DNA from: Amycolatopsis circi
Lineage (GTDB): Bacteria; Actinomycetota; Actinomycetes; Mycobacteriales; Pseudonocardiaceae
Direction: 5' to 3'
DNA: 64,000 bases
NCBI RefSeq assembly: GCF_003385235.1
Contig: NZ_PQIA01000027.1
Coordinates: 1-64,000, forward strand
The notes under the pieces: generated by a model
The model's database searches: none
Told to the model about the DNA's origin: nothing
The model's input: only the letters and a program-made list of their open reading frames with translations
Program-made: the position numbers and the translations under genes
Shown: positions 36,318 to 44,534 of the stretch, piece by piece
How the letters are laid out: each line of letters begins with the position of its first letter
Numbering within the stretch: the stretch's first letter is position 1

Positions 36318-37034
36318 TTAGGCGGCGCGGTTCCGGTACAGCCACCACACATCCCGACCGAAAGACCAGCTCAGCGCCGCCACCGCAACCCCGGCCAGAA
36401 CCACCGGGGCGAGTCCTGCCGCTGCGGCGGTCAGGGCGATTCCCTGCAAAGCCGCCACCGCCTTCCGGGCCCGGCTGGGGCGCAGCGGTGCCCGGAGCCA
36501 CAGCCACAGCCGGGCCGCGCCCACGAAGGCGTAGCGCATCAGGCCGATTGCCAGCACCCACGGGCCGGCCGTCGTGGCGACCAGGACGCTCAGCACCAGG
36601 ATCAGGAACGCGTCCGCTTCCATGTCGAAACGGGCCCCCAGCGCCGACACGGTGCCGGTGCGGCGCGCGACGTAGCCGTCGAGTGCGTCCAGGGCCAGGG
36701 CGACCGCTGCGATCGGGACGATCAAGGCCAGCGGCGGGTGCCCGTCCAGGCGGTCGGCCACCAAGGCGGTCACGGTGCCGATCAGGGCCGCTCGGGCGAG
36801 GGTCACCTGGTCGGCGGGGCCCAGCCGGTAGACCCGGATCCGCCAGGCGCCCTGGGTGAGCAGCACCAGCAGGCCGAGCAGGTAGGCCACGCCGACTGCC
36901 CATCCGGCCAGGCCGAGGCCGGTCGTCACCGTCAGCAGGGTCAGCAACGCGAGCTGCGCCAGCAGCGCGGGGGCCTGCTGGACGACGGTTGAACCCAGCT
37001 CGGCCGGGGTTCGTGTACAGGTGGAGACAGCCAT
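36318..37034 (-). CDS. CDP-alcohol phosphatidyltransferase family protein
   Basis: 238-residue membrane enzyme with about six TM spans. The family signature is complete: LDALDGYVARRTGTVSALG followed by ARFDMEAD, matching D-G-x2-A-R-x8-G-x3-D-x3-D, the metal-binding site for transfer of a phospho-alcohol from a CDP-alcohol. The ATG at 37034 follows GAGGAGAA. It is divergent (33-bp gap) from a dehydrogenase, pterin-synthase-like and methyltransferase operon, which suggests a shared pathway whose product could be a modified lipid head group. The acceptor is unknown. Confidence 0.85.
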   Translation of the reverse strand: MAVSTCTRTPAELGSTVVQQAPALLAQLALLTLLTVTTGLGLAGWAVGVAYLLGLLVLLTQGAWRIRVYRLGPADQVTLARAALIGTVTALVADRLDGHPPLALIVPIAAVALALDALDGYVARRTGTVSALGARFDMEADAFLILVLSVLVATTAGPWVLAIGLMRYAFVGAARLWLWLRAPLRPSRARKAVAALQGIALTAAAAGLAPVVLAGVAVAALSWSFGRDVWWLYRNRAA

Positions 37035-37067
37035 TTCTCCTCGATCCGGCAGCAACGGAGGACAACC

Positions 37068-38042
37068 TTGACACGGGCGGCGCAGGCCTTCTGGTTCACT
37101 TCGGCCGCGGGCGGGGAGATCCGATCGGCCGAACTGGCTGCTCCGCGAGCCGACGAAGTGCTGGTCCGAACGCGATTTTCGGCGTTGAGCCGCGGCACGG
37201 AAAGTCTCGTGCTGCGCGGCGGCGTGCCCGAGAGCCAGCAGGACATCATGCGCGCGCCGTATCAGGAGGGCGACTTTCCGTGGCCGGTCAAGTACGGCTA
37301 CCTGAACGTCGGCGAAGTCCTATCTGGACCGCCGGAGCTGACCGGTCGCCAGGTGTTCTGCCTGTATCCGCATCAGACTGAGTACGTCGTGCCCGCGTCG
37401 GCGGTCACGGTGGTGCCGGACGACGTTCCTGCGGCGCGGGCAGTCCTCGCCGGGACCGTCGAGACCGCGGTGAACGCGCTCTGGGACGCGGCACCGCTGG
37501 TCGGCGACCGGATCGCGGTGGTCGGAGCGGGCATGGTCGGCTGCAGTGTCGCGCGGCTGCTGTCCCGGTTTCCCGGCGTGGACGTCCAGCTCGTCGACCC
37601 CGACCCGGACCGCGCGGAGGTCGCGGACGCGTTCAGCATCCGTTACGCCACCCCGGAAACCGCGACCGGCGACCTCGACCTCGTGGTGCACGCCAGCGCG
37701 ACCGACGCCGGGCTCGCGCGCTCGCTGGAACTGCTCGGCCACGAGGGCACGGTCGTCGAGCTGAGCTGGTACGGCGACCGTCAGGTGTCGGTGCCGCTCG
37801 GCGAGAACTTCCATTCGCGGCGGCTCACCGTGCGCGGCAGCCAGGTCGGTACCGTGTCACCGGCTCGCGCGGCGCGGCGCGGTTACGGCGACCGGATGGC
37901 GCTGGCGTTGCGGCTGCTCGCGGACCCGGCGTTCGACGTCCTGGTCACCAGCGAATCCGCCTTCGCCGAGCTGCCGGACGTCGCGGCGCGACTGGCGGAC
38001 GGAACTTTGCGCGGACTGGCTCACCGGATCACCTACCCGTAA
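37068..38042 (+). CDS. MDR-family dehydrogenase lacking zinc ligands
   Basis: 324-residue medium-chain dehydrogenase of the group that includes BchC. It has the conserved [15 protein letters not shown] and [10 protein letters not shown], and the NAD(P) motif [17 protein letters not shown]. The catalytic Cys and GHE zinc ligands of alcohol dehydrogenases are absent. The TTG start is supported by ACGGAGGACAACC directly upstream. It is the first gene of a three-gene operon with a pterin-synthase-like protein and a methyltransferase. Confidence 0.8.
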   Translation: MTRAAQAFWFTSAAGGEIRSAELAAPRADEVLVRTRFSALSRGTESLVLRGGVPESQQDIMRAPYQEGDFPWPVKYGYLNVGEVLSGPPELTGRQVFCLYPHQTEYVVPASAVTVVPDDVPAARAVLAGTVETAVNALWDAAPLVGDRIAVVGAGMVGCSVARLLSRFPGVDVQLVDPDPDRAEVADAFSIRYATPETATGDLDLVVHASATDAGLARSLELLGHEGTVVELSWYGDRQVSVPLGENFHSRRLTVRGSQVGTVSPARAARRGYGDRMALALRLLADPAFDVLVTSESAFAELPDVAARLADGTLRGLAHRITYP

Positions 38043-38052
38043 GGAGAACGCG

Positions 38053-38451
38053 TTGTTCAGTGTCACCGTGCGCGATCACATCATGGTCGCCCACAGTTTC
38101 CGCGGCGAGGTTTTCGGCCCGGCGCAACGCTTGCACGGCGCGACCTTCGTGGTCGACGCGACGTTCCGGCGGTCCGAATTGGACTCGGACAACATCGTCG
38201 TCGACATCGGGCTCGCCACCCAGCAGCTCGGCGCGGTGCTCGCCGACCTGAACTACCGGAACCTCGACGACGAAGCCGATTTCGCCGGGATCAACACGTC
38301 GACGGAGTACCTCGCCAAGGTGATCGCCGACCGGCTCGCGGGCCGCATTCACGCCGGGGAACTCGGCGAGAACGCTCGAGGGCTGGCGCAGATTTCGGTT
38401 ACCCTGCACGAATCCCACGCCGCTTCGGCCGGATACGAGCGTTCCTTGTGA
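38053..38451 (+). CDS. 6-pyruvoyl-tetrahydropterin synthase-like protein with altered zinc site
   Basis: 132-residue T-fold protein (PTPS/QueD family). The first zinc His is in VAHSFRG (His14). The canonical HGH is LHGATF here, so the third zinc His is replaced by Ala30. The catalytic-side [11 protein letters not shown] is retained. The start is TTG 38053 after AAGGAG. It overlaps the methyltransferase start by GTGA. The altered site suggests a non-canonical substrate or reaction, not queuosine or biopterin synthesis. Confidence 0.78.
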   Translation: MFSVTVRDHIMVAHSFRGEVFGPAQRLHGATFVVDATFRRSELDSDNIVVDIGLATQQLGAVLADLNYRNLDDEADFAGINTSTEYLAKVIADRLAGRIHAGELGENARGLAQISVTLHESHAASAGYERSL

Positions 38452-39185
38452 CCACAGTGGACTCTTCCGGTTACGCGCCGGAATGGCTGCAACTCAGAGA
38501 GCCAGCCGATACCGCGGCCCGGGCGGCCGATCTGGTTGCCTTGCTGCCGCCCAGTCCGGCGGTCATCCGGGATCTCGGCTGCGGCACCGGCGCGATGGGA
38601 CGCTGGCTGGGCGGTCGCCTCCCGAAGCCGCAGCGGTGGATCCTGCACGACCAGGACCCGCGATTGCTGGAGATCGCCGCGCGCAGCCTTCCGCCGGGGA
38701 TCAGCGTCGAGACGGAACAAGCCGATGTGACCCGGCTGGATATCAACGGCACTTCTTTGGTCACGGCTTCGGCGTTGCTGGATCTTCTTACCCAGGAGGA
38801 GATCCAGCGACTAGTGAAGTCCTGTGTAGACGCCCGATGTCCGGCTTTGCTCACCTTGTCCGTGACCGGATCAGCTCAGATCGGCCCTGCGGACGCGGGA
38901 GATGAAGCCCTCAACGCCGCCTTCAACGACCACCAGCGGCGAGACGGAAAGCTAGGTCCGGAAGCCGTCGCGTTCACCGCGGCAGAGTTCCAGCGGCACG
39001 GCTGGACAGTCCACACCAGACCGTCACCGTGGCGGCTCGGCCCAGAACATCGCGAACTCATCGACACCTGGTATCGCGGATTCGTTGCCGCAGCACGAGA
39101 ACAAGACCCGTCCTTGGCAGTGCCTCAGGACCGGAAGATCACCGAAGTCACCGTGCACCACCAGGATTTACTCGCTCTCCCCTGA
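38448..39185 (+). CDS. Class I SAM-dependent methyltransferase
   Basis: 245-residue methyltransferase: [20 protein letters not shown] (motif I), [38 protein letters not shown]. The GTG start overlaps the stop of the PTPS-like gene, giving a tightly coupled three-gene operon. The 3' end overlaps the convergent LigD-like gene by 18 nt. The substrate is unknown. Confidence 0.82.
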   Translation: MTTVDSSGYAPEWLQLREPADTAARAADLVALLPPSPAVIRDLGCGTGAMGRWLGGRLPKPQRWILHDQDPRLLEIAARSLPPGISVETEQADVTRLDINGTSLVTASALLDLLTQEEIQRLVKSCVDARCPALLTLSVTGSAQIGPADAGDEALNAAFNDHQRRDGKLGPEAVAFTAAEFQRHGWTVHTRPSPWRLGPEHRELIDTWYRGFVAAAREQDPSLAVPQDRKITEVTVHHQDLLALP

Positions 39186-40133
39186 CTCCCGTCGCGCCCG
39201 GGCCCGGCGTTTGCCCTCGTGCATCGCCGCGACCCGGGCGACCGGGATCGTATGCCCCTCGGCCACCAGATCCGCCGGAAGTTCCTGCGGCTCCGGCAAT
39301 TCCTCCGCCCACGGATCAGCGCTGCCCAGCAGCTCCACCGCGGTCTTCACCGTGAAATCCGCCGTTTTGACTTTGTCCGCGTCCGCCCAGCGCACCGGGA
39401 ACGACACCGGCGCGCCCGGCCGGATCCGCGGGCTGTAAACGGCCGCAACCGTGGCCCCGCCCGCGCGGGTCGAATCGAGAAACACCTTGCCGTGCCGGTC
39501 TTCCCGGATGAACGCCGTGGTCGCCAGCTGCGGATCGATCCGCTCCGCCCGCGCGCCGACCGCCCGGGTCGCCGCCGCGACGTCCTCAAAGGACAGACCG
39601 GGAACCAGCGGCACGAAGACGTGCACGCCCTTGGACCCGCTGGTCTTCAACGCACCGGCGAGCCCGACGTCCGCCAGTGCCTGCCGCACCAACCGAGCCG
39701 CTGCCACCGCGACGCTGAAGTCCGCGCCCTCCGGCGGATCGAGGTCCATGATCAGATCGGTCTGGCCGACCGGCTCCACCCGGGTCAGCGCGGGATGCAG
39801 TTCGACCGCGCGCTGATTGCCGAACCACAGCAGCGTCCGGCGGTCGTTGCACAGGCCGTAGGTGACTGTCCGTTGTGAACTCTCCGCCCACAGTTTCGCC
39901 CGCGGCACCCACTCCGGCGTGTACTTCGGCAGGTTCTTCTGCATGAACGCGTCCTGCCCGCGCAGCACCCGCATCACCGACAGCGGACGGTCGCGCAGCA
40001 CCGGCAGCAACCGGTCCGAAACGGCGTCGAAGTAGTCGACGAGGTCGCGCTTCGTCACCCCGGCGTCGACGAACAGCTCCTGGTCAAGGTTCGTCAGGGA
40101 GACCCCTTCGCGCACCTCATCCGCTTTGCTCAT
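39168..40133 (-). CDS. LigD-like polymerase/primase domain protein
   Basis: 321-residue stand-alone archaeo-eukaryotic-primase-type domain of the bacterial NHEJ machinery (PolDom). Catalytic metal ligands are in LIMDLDPPEG (Asp130, Asp132). The phosphate/NTP region is KTSGSKGVHVFVPLVPG, and the domain ends with VRWADADKVKTADFTVKTA. It adds ribonucleotides at double-strand ends or acts as a PrimPol. No ligase, nuclease domain or Ku gene is adjacent. The ATG at 40133 follows GGAGGCAGC. Confidence 0.9.
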   Translation of the reverse strand: MSKADEVREGVSLTNLDQELFVDAGVTKRDLVDYFDAVSDRLLPVLRDRPLSVMRVLRGQDAFMQKNLPKYTPEWVPRAKLWAESSQRTVTYGLCNDRRTLLWFGNQRAVELHPALTRVEPVGQTDLIMDLDPPEGADFSVAVAAARLVRQALADVGLAGALKTSGSKGVHVFVPLVPGLSFEDVAAATRAVGARAERIDPQLATTAFIREDRHGKVFLDSTRAGGATVAAVYSPRIRPGAPVSFPVRWADADKVKTADFTVKTAVELLGSADPWAEELPEPQELPADLVAEGHTIPVARVAAMHEGKRRARARRESGESE

Positions 40134-40211
40134 GCTGCCTCCGCGGCAGGGATTACGTCGGCAGTGGCCATACCGCCAACCCTTGCCCACCACCGGAGCC
40201 CGGTCAACCGC

Positions 40212-40991
40212 TTAGACGAGCGGTTTTCCCTTCCGCAACCGCCGCCGGAAGTCCGTGAGGCACGCGTCGTAGGGGAAACGCCGGACGCGCGACGGAAGCC
40301 GTTCGACCGTTCGGCCGATCCCGCGCATCAGCCGATCGAACCGGCGCTGGTCCGCGGCCGACCACGGCAGCCGCATCTGCTCGCGGAACACCTCCGGCAG
40401 GAACCCGGTCGTGACGAACCGATGGAACCGTCCGAAGAGGAACGACAACGGCAGCGGCAGGAATTCCAGATTCGCGATGGCGGTGAGGTATTCGCGGAGC
40501 CGGTCGTCGATGTCCACTCGGGCCAGTCCGTCCGCCCAATACGCGGCGAAGTCGTCCGGCCAGTCTTCGGGACGCACTTGCAGCGTCGTGCCCAGCACCG
40601 CGGCCTCTGCGTACCACGATTCCGGCGCGGGCCGACCGAGAAACGCGCGGTGCGCGTCCTCGATGCCATGGCACAGGCAGGCAGCGACCCACAGCTGCAG
40701 CTCCCGGTCGAACGCCCGATACTGCACCGGACTCGCCTCAGTCGAAACCACCTGCGAGTGCACGGCATTCACCGCTCGCCGGTACGCCGCCCGGTCAGCG
40801 TCCGTGCCCAGCACGGCGACCGCGAGGTAGGTGACGGTCGTGCGCGTGCGTTTCAAGGGATGATTGAAGAGATTCCCCGAATCGACGCGGCTTTCCAGCA
40901 CGCCGTACCCGACTTCGGGCCGGCCCAGTTGCATGATCACGTTCGCGCCGCCCGCGAGCAGGCTGACGCCTAGCATGCCGTCCTGGAGCAT
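40212..40991 (-). CDS. DUF2236/MpaB-type oxygenase family protein
   Basis: 259-residue helical protein of the MpaB/latex-clearing-protein-related family, whose characterised members are haem-dependent oxygenases. Visible blocks are GGANVIMQLGRPEVGYGVLESRV, HPLKRTRTTVTYLAVAVLG, YRRAVNAVHSQV and RELQLWVAACLCHGIEDA with family His residues. ATG 40991 is chosen for homology. No Shine-Dalgarno at standard spacing is seen. It is the same orientation as, and 42 nt downstream of, the RiPP P450, with a palindrome between, so it could tailor the RiPP product or be an independent gene. Confidence 0.75.
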   Translation of the reverse strand: MLQDGMLGVSLLAGGANVIMQLGRPEVGYGVLESRVDSGNLFNHPLKRTRTTVTYLAVAVLGTDADRAAYRRAVNAVHSQVVSTEASPVQYRAFDRELQLWVAACLCHGIEDAHRAFLGRPAPESWYAEAAVLGTTLQVRPEDWPDDFAAYWADGLARVDIDDRLREYLTAIANLEFLPLPLSFLFGRFHRFVTTGFLPEVFREQMRLPWSAADQRRFDRLMRGIGRTVERLPSRVRRFPYDACLTDFRRRLRKGKPLV

Positions 40992-41012
40992 CCGTCTAGG
41001 GGAACGCCTCCG

Positions 41013-41027
41013 TTGACACCTTGTCAA
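41013..41027. promoter_or_regulatory. Palindrome in the P450-oxygenase gap
   Basis: Perfect inverted repeat TTGACA-CCT-TGTCAA between the P450 stop and the DUF2236 start. On the minus strand TTGACA could also be a -35 element, so this may be an operator-promoter for the oxygenase. Confidence 0.5.
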
Positions 41028-41033
41028 GAGCCG

Positions 41034-42077
41034 TCAGGCACGTACGACCCGCACGTCCGACACCTCCATCAGCCCGTCCAGGTGCACCCGCGCCCGCGTC
41101 TGCGCCGGATCGACGACGAGTCCGTCGCGCCGGGCGAGGTCGAGGACGCGTTCCGCCAGCGGCAGCACCATGTGCCGTCCCCAGCAGCGTTCGTTGCTGT
41201 GCCCGAACGGGAGGTAGCCGGGGTGTGTGTCCGGGTCCAGCGAGGCCCAGCGGCTCGGCCGGAACTCGTCGGGTGCGTCCCACAGTTCGGGGTCGCGGTG
41301 GCTGAGCAGCGGCAGCAGCAGGACGTCGTCGCCCGGGCCGATCCGGGCGTCCACCTCGGCGAACTCCGGCGAACGCACGCGCAGGATGTTCCACGACGGC
41401 GGCAGCAGGCGCAGTGCCTCGTTGAGCACGTACTCGGCCGGCACGTCGTCGTCCAGCGGCGAGCTGAGCCACAAGGCGTTCGTGACCAGCGCGGCGACGG
41501 TGAAGCAGATCGGCCCGGCCACGCGCCGGTAGAGGTACATCGCGAAGCGGCGTTCCTCGAAGGTGTCCGCTTCCAGCACCATCCGCGCCAACGCGGACAG
41601 CGCGACCTCGGGCGCGGGCCGTCCCCAGAGCGCGGCGCCGGTGGCGACCGCGGCCCAGGTGATCTTCGGCGTCAGCTCCAGCCGACGGTCGACCAGGACC
41701 CGGAACCGGCGCTGTTCGCGGCCGAAGACCAGGTCACGCAGGTAGTTGTGCGGCGCGGCGGGCCAGGTTCCGGCGAGGTCGGCTTCGCCGAGCGGTTTCT
41801 TGAGCGCGGCCCGCACGTCCGCGCCGACCGACCGCATCAGCGCGGACGATTCCGGCCGCGTGACGACCCGGCCGCGCACGGGCTTGAACGTCGGCCGTTC
41901 CTCGGCGTTCGGCGGACGGCTGCGCAGCAACGCGTCCATCAACTCAGCTCCGGCAACGCCGACCGTGTCCGGTTCCAGCCGAAAGAAGGATTTCCCCCGA
42001 TAACGGTCGAACAGTTCTTGAATCCGCGGCGCGAATACGACCTGCCGCACTTTGTTCCGTTCAGCGGGAATAGTCAC
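41034..42077 (-). CDS. RiPP-associated cytochrome P450 (atropopeptide type)
   Basis: 347-residue P450, shorter than typical and divergent. The haem loop is LPFGHSNERCWGRHMVLPLAERVL with Cys298 as ligand. A K-helix ExxR is seen as EALR in LNEALRLLPPSWNILR. The I-helix lacks the usual acidic-Thr pair (VAALVTNALWLSS). It is encoded directly downstream of a 25-residue aromatic-rich precursor gene in the same orientation. In the atropopeptide family a single P450 installs several C-C and C-N crosslinks between Trp and Tyr residues of the precursor. GTG 42077 follows GAGGAGTTTCTTCG. Confidence 0.85.
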   Translation of the reverse strand: MTIPAERNKVRQVVFAPRIQELFDRYRGKSFFRLEPDTVGVAGAELMDALLRSRPPNAEERPTFKPVRGRVVTRPESSALMRSVGADVRAALKKPLGEADLAGTWPAAPHNYLRDLVFGREQRRFRVLVDRRLELTPKITWAAVATGAALWGRPAPEVALSALARMVLEADTFEERRFAMYLYRRVAGPICFTVAALVTNALWLSSPLDDDVPAEYVLNEALRLLPPSWNILRVRSPEFAEVDARIGPGDDVLLLPLLSHRDPELWDAPDEFRPSRWASLDPDTHPGYLPFGHSNERCWGRHMVLPLAERVLDLARRDGLVVDPAQTRARVHLDGLMEVSDVRVVRA

Positions 42078-42155
42078 CGAAGAAACTCCTCGCGAGCGGC
42101 AGCGCCGGCCGGTTCCGGGAATTCCGGAACCGGCCAGCACTGACCTGATGGACCG

Positions 42156-42233
42156 TCAGATCCAGCCGTACCAGGCGTAAGACTTCAGGCTCTTGCTCGG
42201 GAGGGCCTTGCGCACGAGACGAACAAGCTTCAC
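42156..42233 (-). CDS. RiPP precursor peptide, atropopeptide-like
   Basis: 25-codon gene with GTG start 42233 and a strong Shine-Dalgarno (GGAGG, 7-nt spacing), ending TGA. The leader begins MKLVRLVRKA, continues LPSKSLK, and is strongly basic. The C-terminus is SYAWYGWI. The aromatic-rich C-terminus of Ala-Trp-Tyr-x-Trp form closely resembles the AWYIWY core of tryptorubin A. It lies 78 nt upstream of a divergent P450 on the same strand. The predicted product is a small, heavily crosslinked peptide of 6-8 residues. Leader cleavage and export genes are not present locally, as in known atropopeptide loci. Confidence 0.8.
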   Translation of the reverse strand: MKLVRLVRKALPSKSLKSYAWYGWI

Positions 42234-42293
42234 GGAAATGCCTCCGTCTTCTCGGAAACTTCGACCGCACTCGCGGCCGATGCCGACAGTACG

Positions 42294-42396
42294 GCGAATT
42301 CCCGGGAATTCGCGGCAAGACAACCTGAACGGCCCACTCGGCCGGTTCTGTTCGGGAGCGCCGGGTCGTCGGTTCGGGAATTCCGGTCCGAATTCC
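42294..42396. promoter_or_regulatory. Control region of the RiPP precursor
   Basis: Contains a perfect 20-bp palindrome GCGAATTCCCGGGAATTCGC (42294-42313) and a second inverted repeat GGAATTC-CGGTCC-GAATTCC (42377-42396), so four GAATTC half-sites in about 100 bp. The first lies about 60 bp upstream of the precursor start. Candidate minus-strand -10 TACTGT is at 42291-42286. The 211-bp interval between precursor and LysR holds no gene. Confidence 0.5.
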
Positions 42397-42444
42397 TTGG
42401 CGAATCCGAGACGGCGTGGGTATCCTTCGCCGCCCGCGGACGAG

Positions 42445-43320
42445 TTAAAGCACCGACTGGGCGAACTCGATAAGCGCCCGGGCCGCGGGTCCGGCCGGGC
42501 CGTCCGACCGCCACGCCAACGCCAGCTGTCCGCGCAGCTCCGGCCGCAGCCGCAAGGTGTGCAGTTCCTCGGCGTAGTAGCGCGCCAGCGAAGACGGAAC
42601 CAGCGCCACCCCGAGACCGCGCATCGCGAGCTTGGCCAGCACGTTCGGATCGCTCGCCTCGATCGTTACCCGCGAATGCAGCCCGGCCGCCGCGAATCCG
42701 CGATCCAGCACCCCGCGCATCCCGGTGCCCTTCGGCAGGCAGATCAACGAACGCTCGGCCAGCTCAGCCAAGGTGACCGAGGCGCGGTCGGCGAACTCGT
42801 CCCGCAGCGAGGCGACCGCGACAAGTTCCTCGTCGAGCACGATCTGCGTGGTCAGCCCTGCGGGCACGCCGTCGGCCAGGCCGATCACCGCGGCGTCCAG
42901 GCGTCCTTCGCGCAGTGCGTCGACCATCAGGTCGGAATTCGCTTCGCTGAGCGTGATTTCCACGCCGGGGTAGCGCTCGGCGAACTCGGCCAGGAACTCC
43001 GGCAGCTCCACCGGCCCGAGGGAAGTCACCATCCCCATCGCCACCTGGCCGCGCACCAGCCCCTCGTGCTCCGCGACCGTCTCGCGCACCGCCGCGACCG
43101 CCGCCAGCGCGGCCCGAGCGTGCGGCAGGGCGGCCTCGCCGACTCCGGTGAGCCGTACGGTGCGTCCGGACCGGTCGAACAACGGCTGCCCCAGCTCGCG
43201 TTCCAACCGCCGGATCTGCGCGCTGACCCCGGGCTGCGCGACGTGCATCCGGGCCGCCGCGCGGGTGAAGTTGGCTTCCTCCGCGACCGCGACGAAGTAC
43301 TCGAGCTGATGCAGTTCCAT
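42445..43320 (-). CDS. LysR family transcriptional regulator
   Basis: 291-residue LysR. The N-terminal HTH is MELHQLEYFVAVAEEANFTRAAARM then VAQPGVSAQIRRLERELGQPLFDR, followed by a substrate-binding-like domain. It is divergent from an FAD-dependent oxidoreductase (70-bp gap containing TACTGGAACTAGTA), the likely target. It points toward the RiPP precursor, 211 nt away, so a role there is possible but unsupported. Confidence 0.9.
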   Translation of the reverse strand: MELHQLEYFVAVAEEANFTRAAARMHVAQPGVSAQIRRLERELGQPLFDRSGRTVRLTGVGEAALPHARAALAAVAAVRETVAEHEGLVRGQVAMGMVTSLGPVELPEFLAEFAERYPGVEITLSEANSDLMVDALREGRLDAAVIGLADGVPAGLTTQIVLDEELVAVASLRDEFADRASVTLAELAERSLICLPKGTGMRGVLDRGFAAAGLHSRVTIEASDPNVLAKLAMRGLGVALVPSSLARYYAEELHTLRLRPELRGQLALAWRSDGPAGPAARALIEFAQSVL

Positions 43321-43390
43321 AACCAGTCATTCTAGCTACTGGAACTAGTATCTCTTGGACTTATCGGCAAACAGCCAGCAGGCTGAAGGC

Positions 43391-44533
43391 ATGCAGACGT
43401 TCACCCCTGACCAGGCCGGTTACCGCGAAGAGATCGCCGGGTTCCAGACCGGCATCACCTCAACTCCGCAGCTGGTCGTCGCCGCCACCAGCGCGGACGA
43501 CGTCGCCGCCGCGGTCCGGCTCGCGGCCGAACGCGACCTGCCGGTGTCCGTGCAGGCGACCGGACACGGGCTGCGCGCGCCGGCGGAGGGCGTGCTGATC
43601 TCGACGCGCCGGATGACCGGCGTGACCATCGACCCGGATCGCGCCGTGGCGCGCGTCGAAGCCGGAACCACCTGGGGCAGCGTCATCACCGCCGCCGCCG
43701 AACACGGGCTCGCGCCGTTGAGCGGCTCGGCTCCGGGCGTCGGCGTGGTCGGCTACACCCTCGGCGGCGGTTTCGGTCTCCTCGGCCGGCACTTCGGCCT
43801 GGCTTCGGACCGCGTCCGCTCCGCCGAGATCGTCCGGCCCGACGGCACGCGCACGACCGGCCCGATCGACGCCGGGATCGTGACCGCGCTGGAGTTCGAA
43901 CTGGTCCCGGTGACCACGCTGTACGGCGGCGGACTGTACTTCGACACCGCCAAGATCCCGGACGTCCTGCGCACCTGGCGCGACTGGACCGCCGACCTGC
44001 CGGACACCGTCGGCACCTCGGTCGCACTGGTGCCTTACCCGGATCTGCCGATGGTGCCGGAACCGTTGCAGGGCAAGCACATCGCGCACATCCGGGTGGC
44101 CTACCTCGGCAGCGACGGCGACCAGCTCGTCGCGCCGCTGCGCGCGCTGGACCCGCTGCAGGAAACGCTCACCACGATGCCGTTCACCGACTCCGGCAAG
44201 ATCGCCGCCGAACCGCCGAACCCGCACTCCTACCTCGGCGACAACCGCGTGCTGCCGACGCTCCGGGACGACGTGTTGAGCACCGTGCTCGACCACGCCG
44301 GCCCGGACGCACCCGTGCCGACTGTGCTGATCATCGACCTGCTCGGCGGCGCGTACCAGCACTCGACGGCACCGGATTTCACCGCCGATTCGCGCTACAC
44401 CGTGCGTGCGCTGTCGATGATCGAACCGGACGCGGCGACCGTGCAGGCCGCGCACGCCAAGCTGTTCGCTCCGCTTGACCCGATGTCGACTGGACGGCTG
44501 CGGAGCTTCGTCTACGGACAGCCGCTGGGCTGA
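43391..44533 (+). CDS. FAD-binding (PCMH/BBE-type) oxidoreductase with internal deletion
   Basis: 380-residue flavoprotein of the berberine-bridge-enzyme-like family. The FAD domain has VSVQATGHGLRAP (candidate His for covalent FAD), ARVEAGTTWGSVITAAAEHG and SVGVVGYTLGGGFGLLGR-like sequence. After VRSAEIVRPDG the family normally reads about fifteen residues of the type DPELFWALRGGxxNFG. Here it passes directly to IDAGIVTALEFELVPV, so this highly conserved FAD-contacting segment is absent in frame. Activity may be altered. The start ATG at 43391 is favoured. It is divergent from LysR. Confidence 0.8.
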   Translation: MQTFTPDQAGYREEIAGFQTGITSTPQLVVAATSADDVAAAVRLAAERDLPVSVQATGHGLRAPAEGVLISTRRMTGVTIDPDRAVARVEAGTTWGSVITAAAEHGLAPLSGSAPGVGVVGYTLGGGFGLLGRHFGLASDRVRSAEIVRPDGTRTTGPIDAGIVTALEFELVPVTTLYGGGLYFDTAKIPDVLRTWRDWTADLPDTVGTSVALVPYPDLPMVPEPLQGKHIAHIRVAYLGSDGDQLVAPLRALDPLQETLTTMPFTDSGKIAAEPPNPHSYLGDNRVLPTLRDDVLSTVLDHAGPDAPVPTVLIIDLLGGAYQHSTAPDFTADSRYTVRALSMIEPDAATVQAAHAKLFAPLDPMSTGRLRSFVYGQPLG

Positions 44534-44534
44534 T

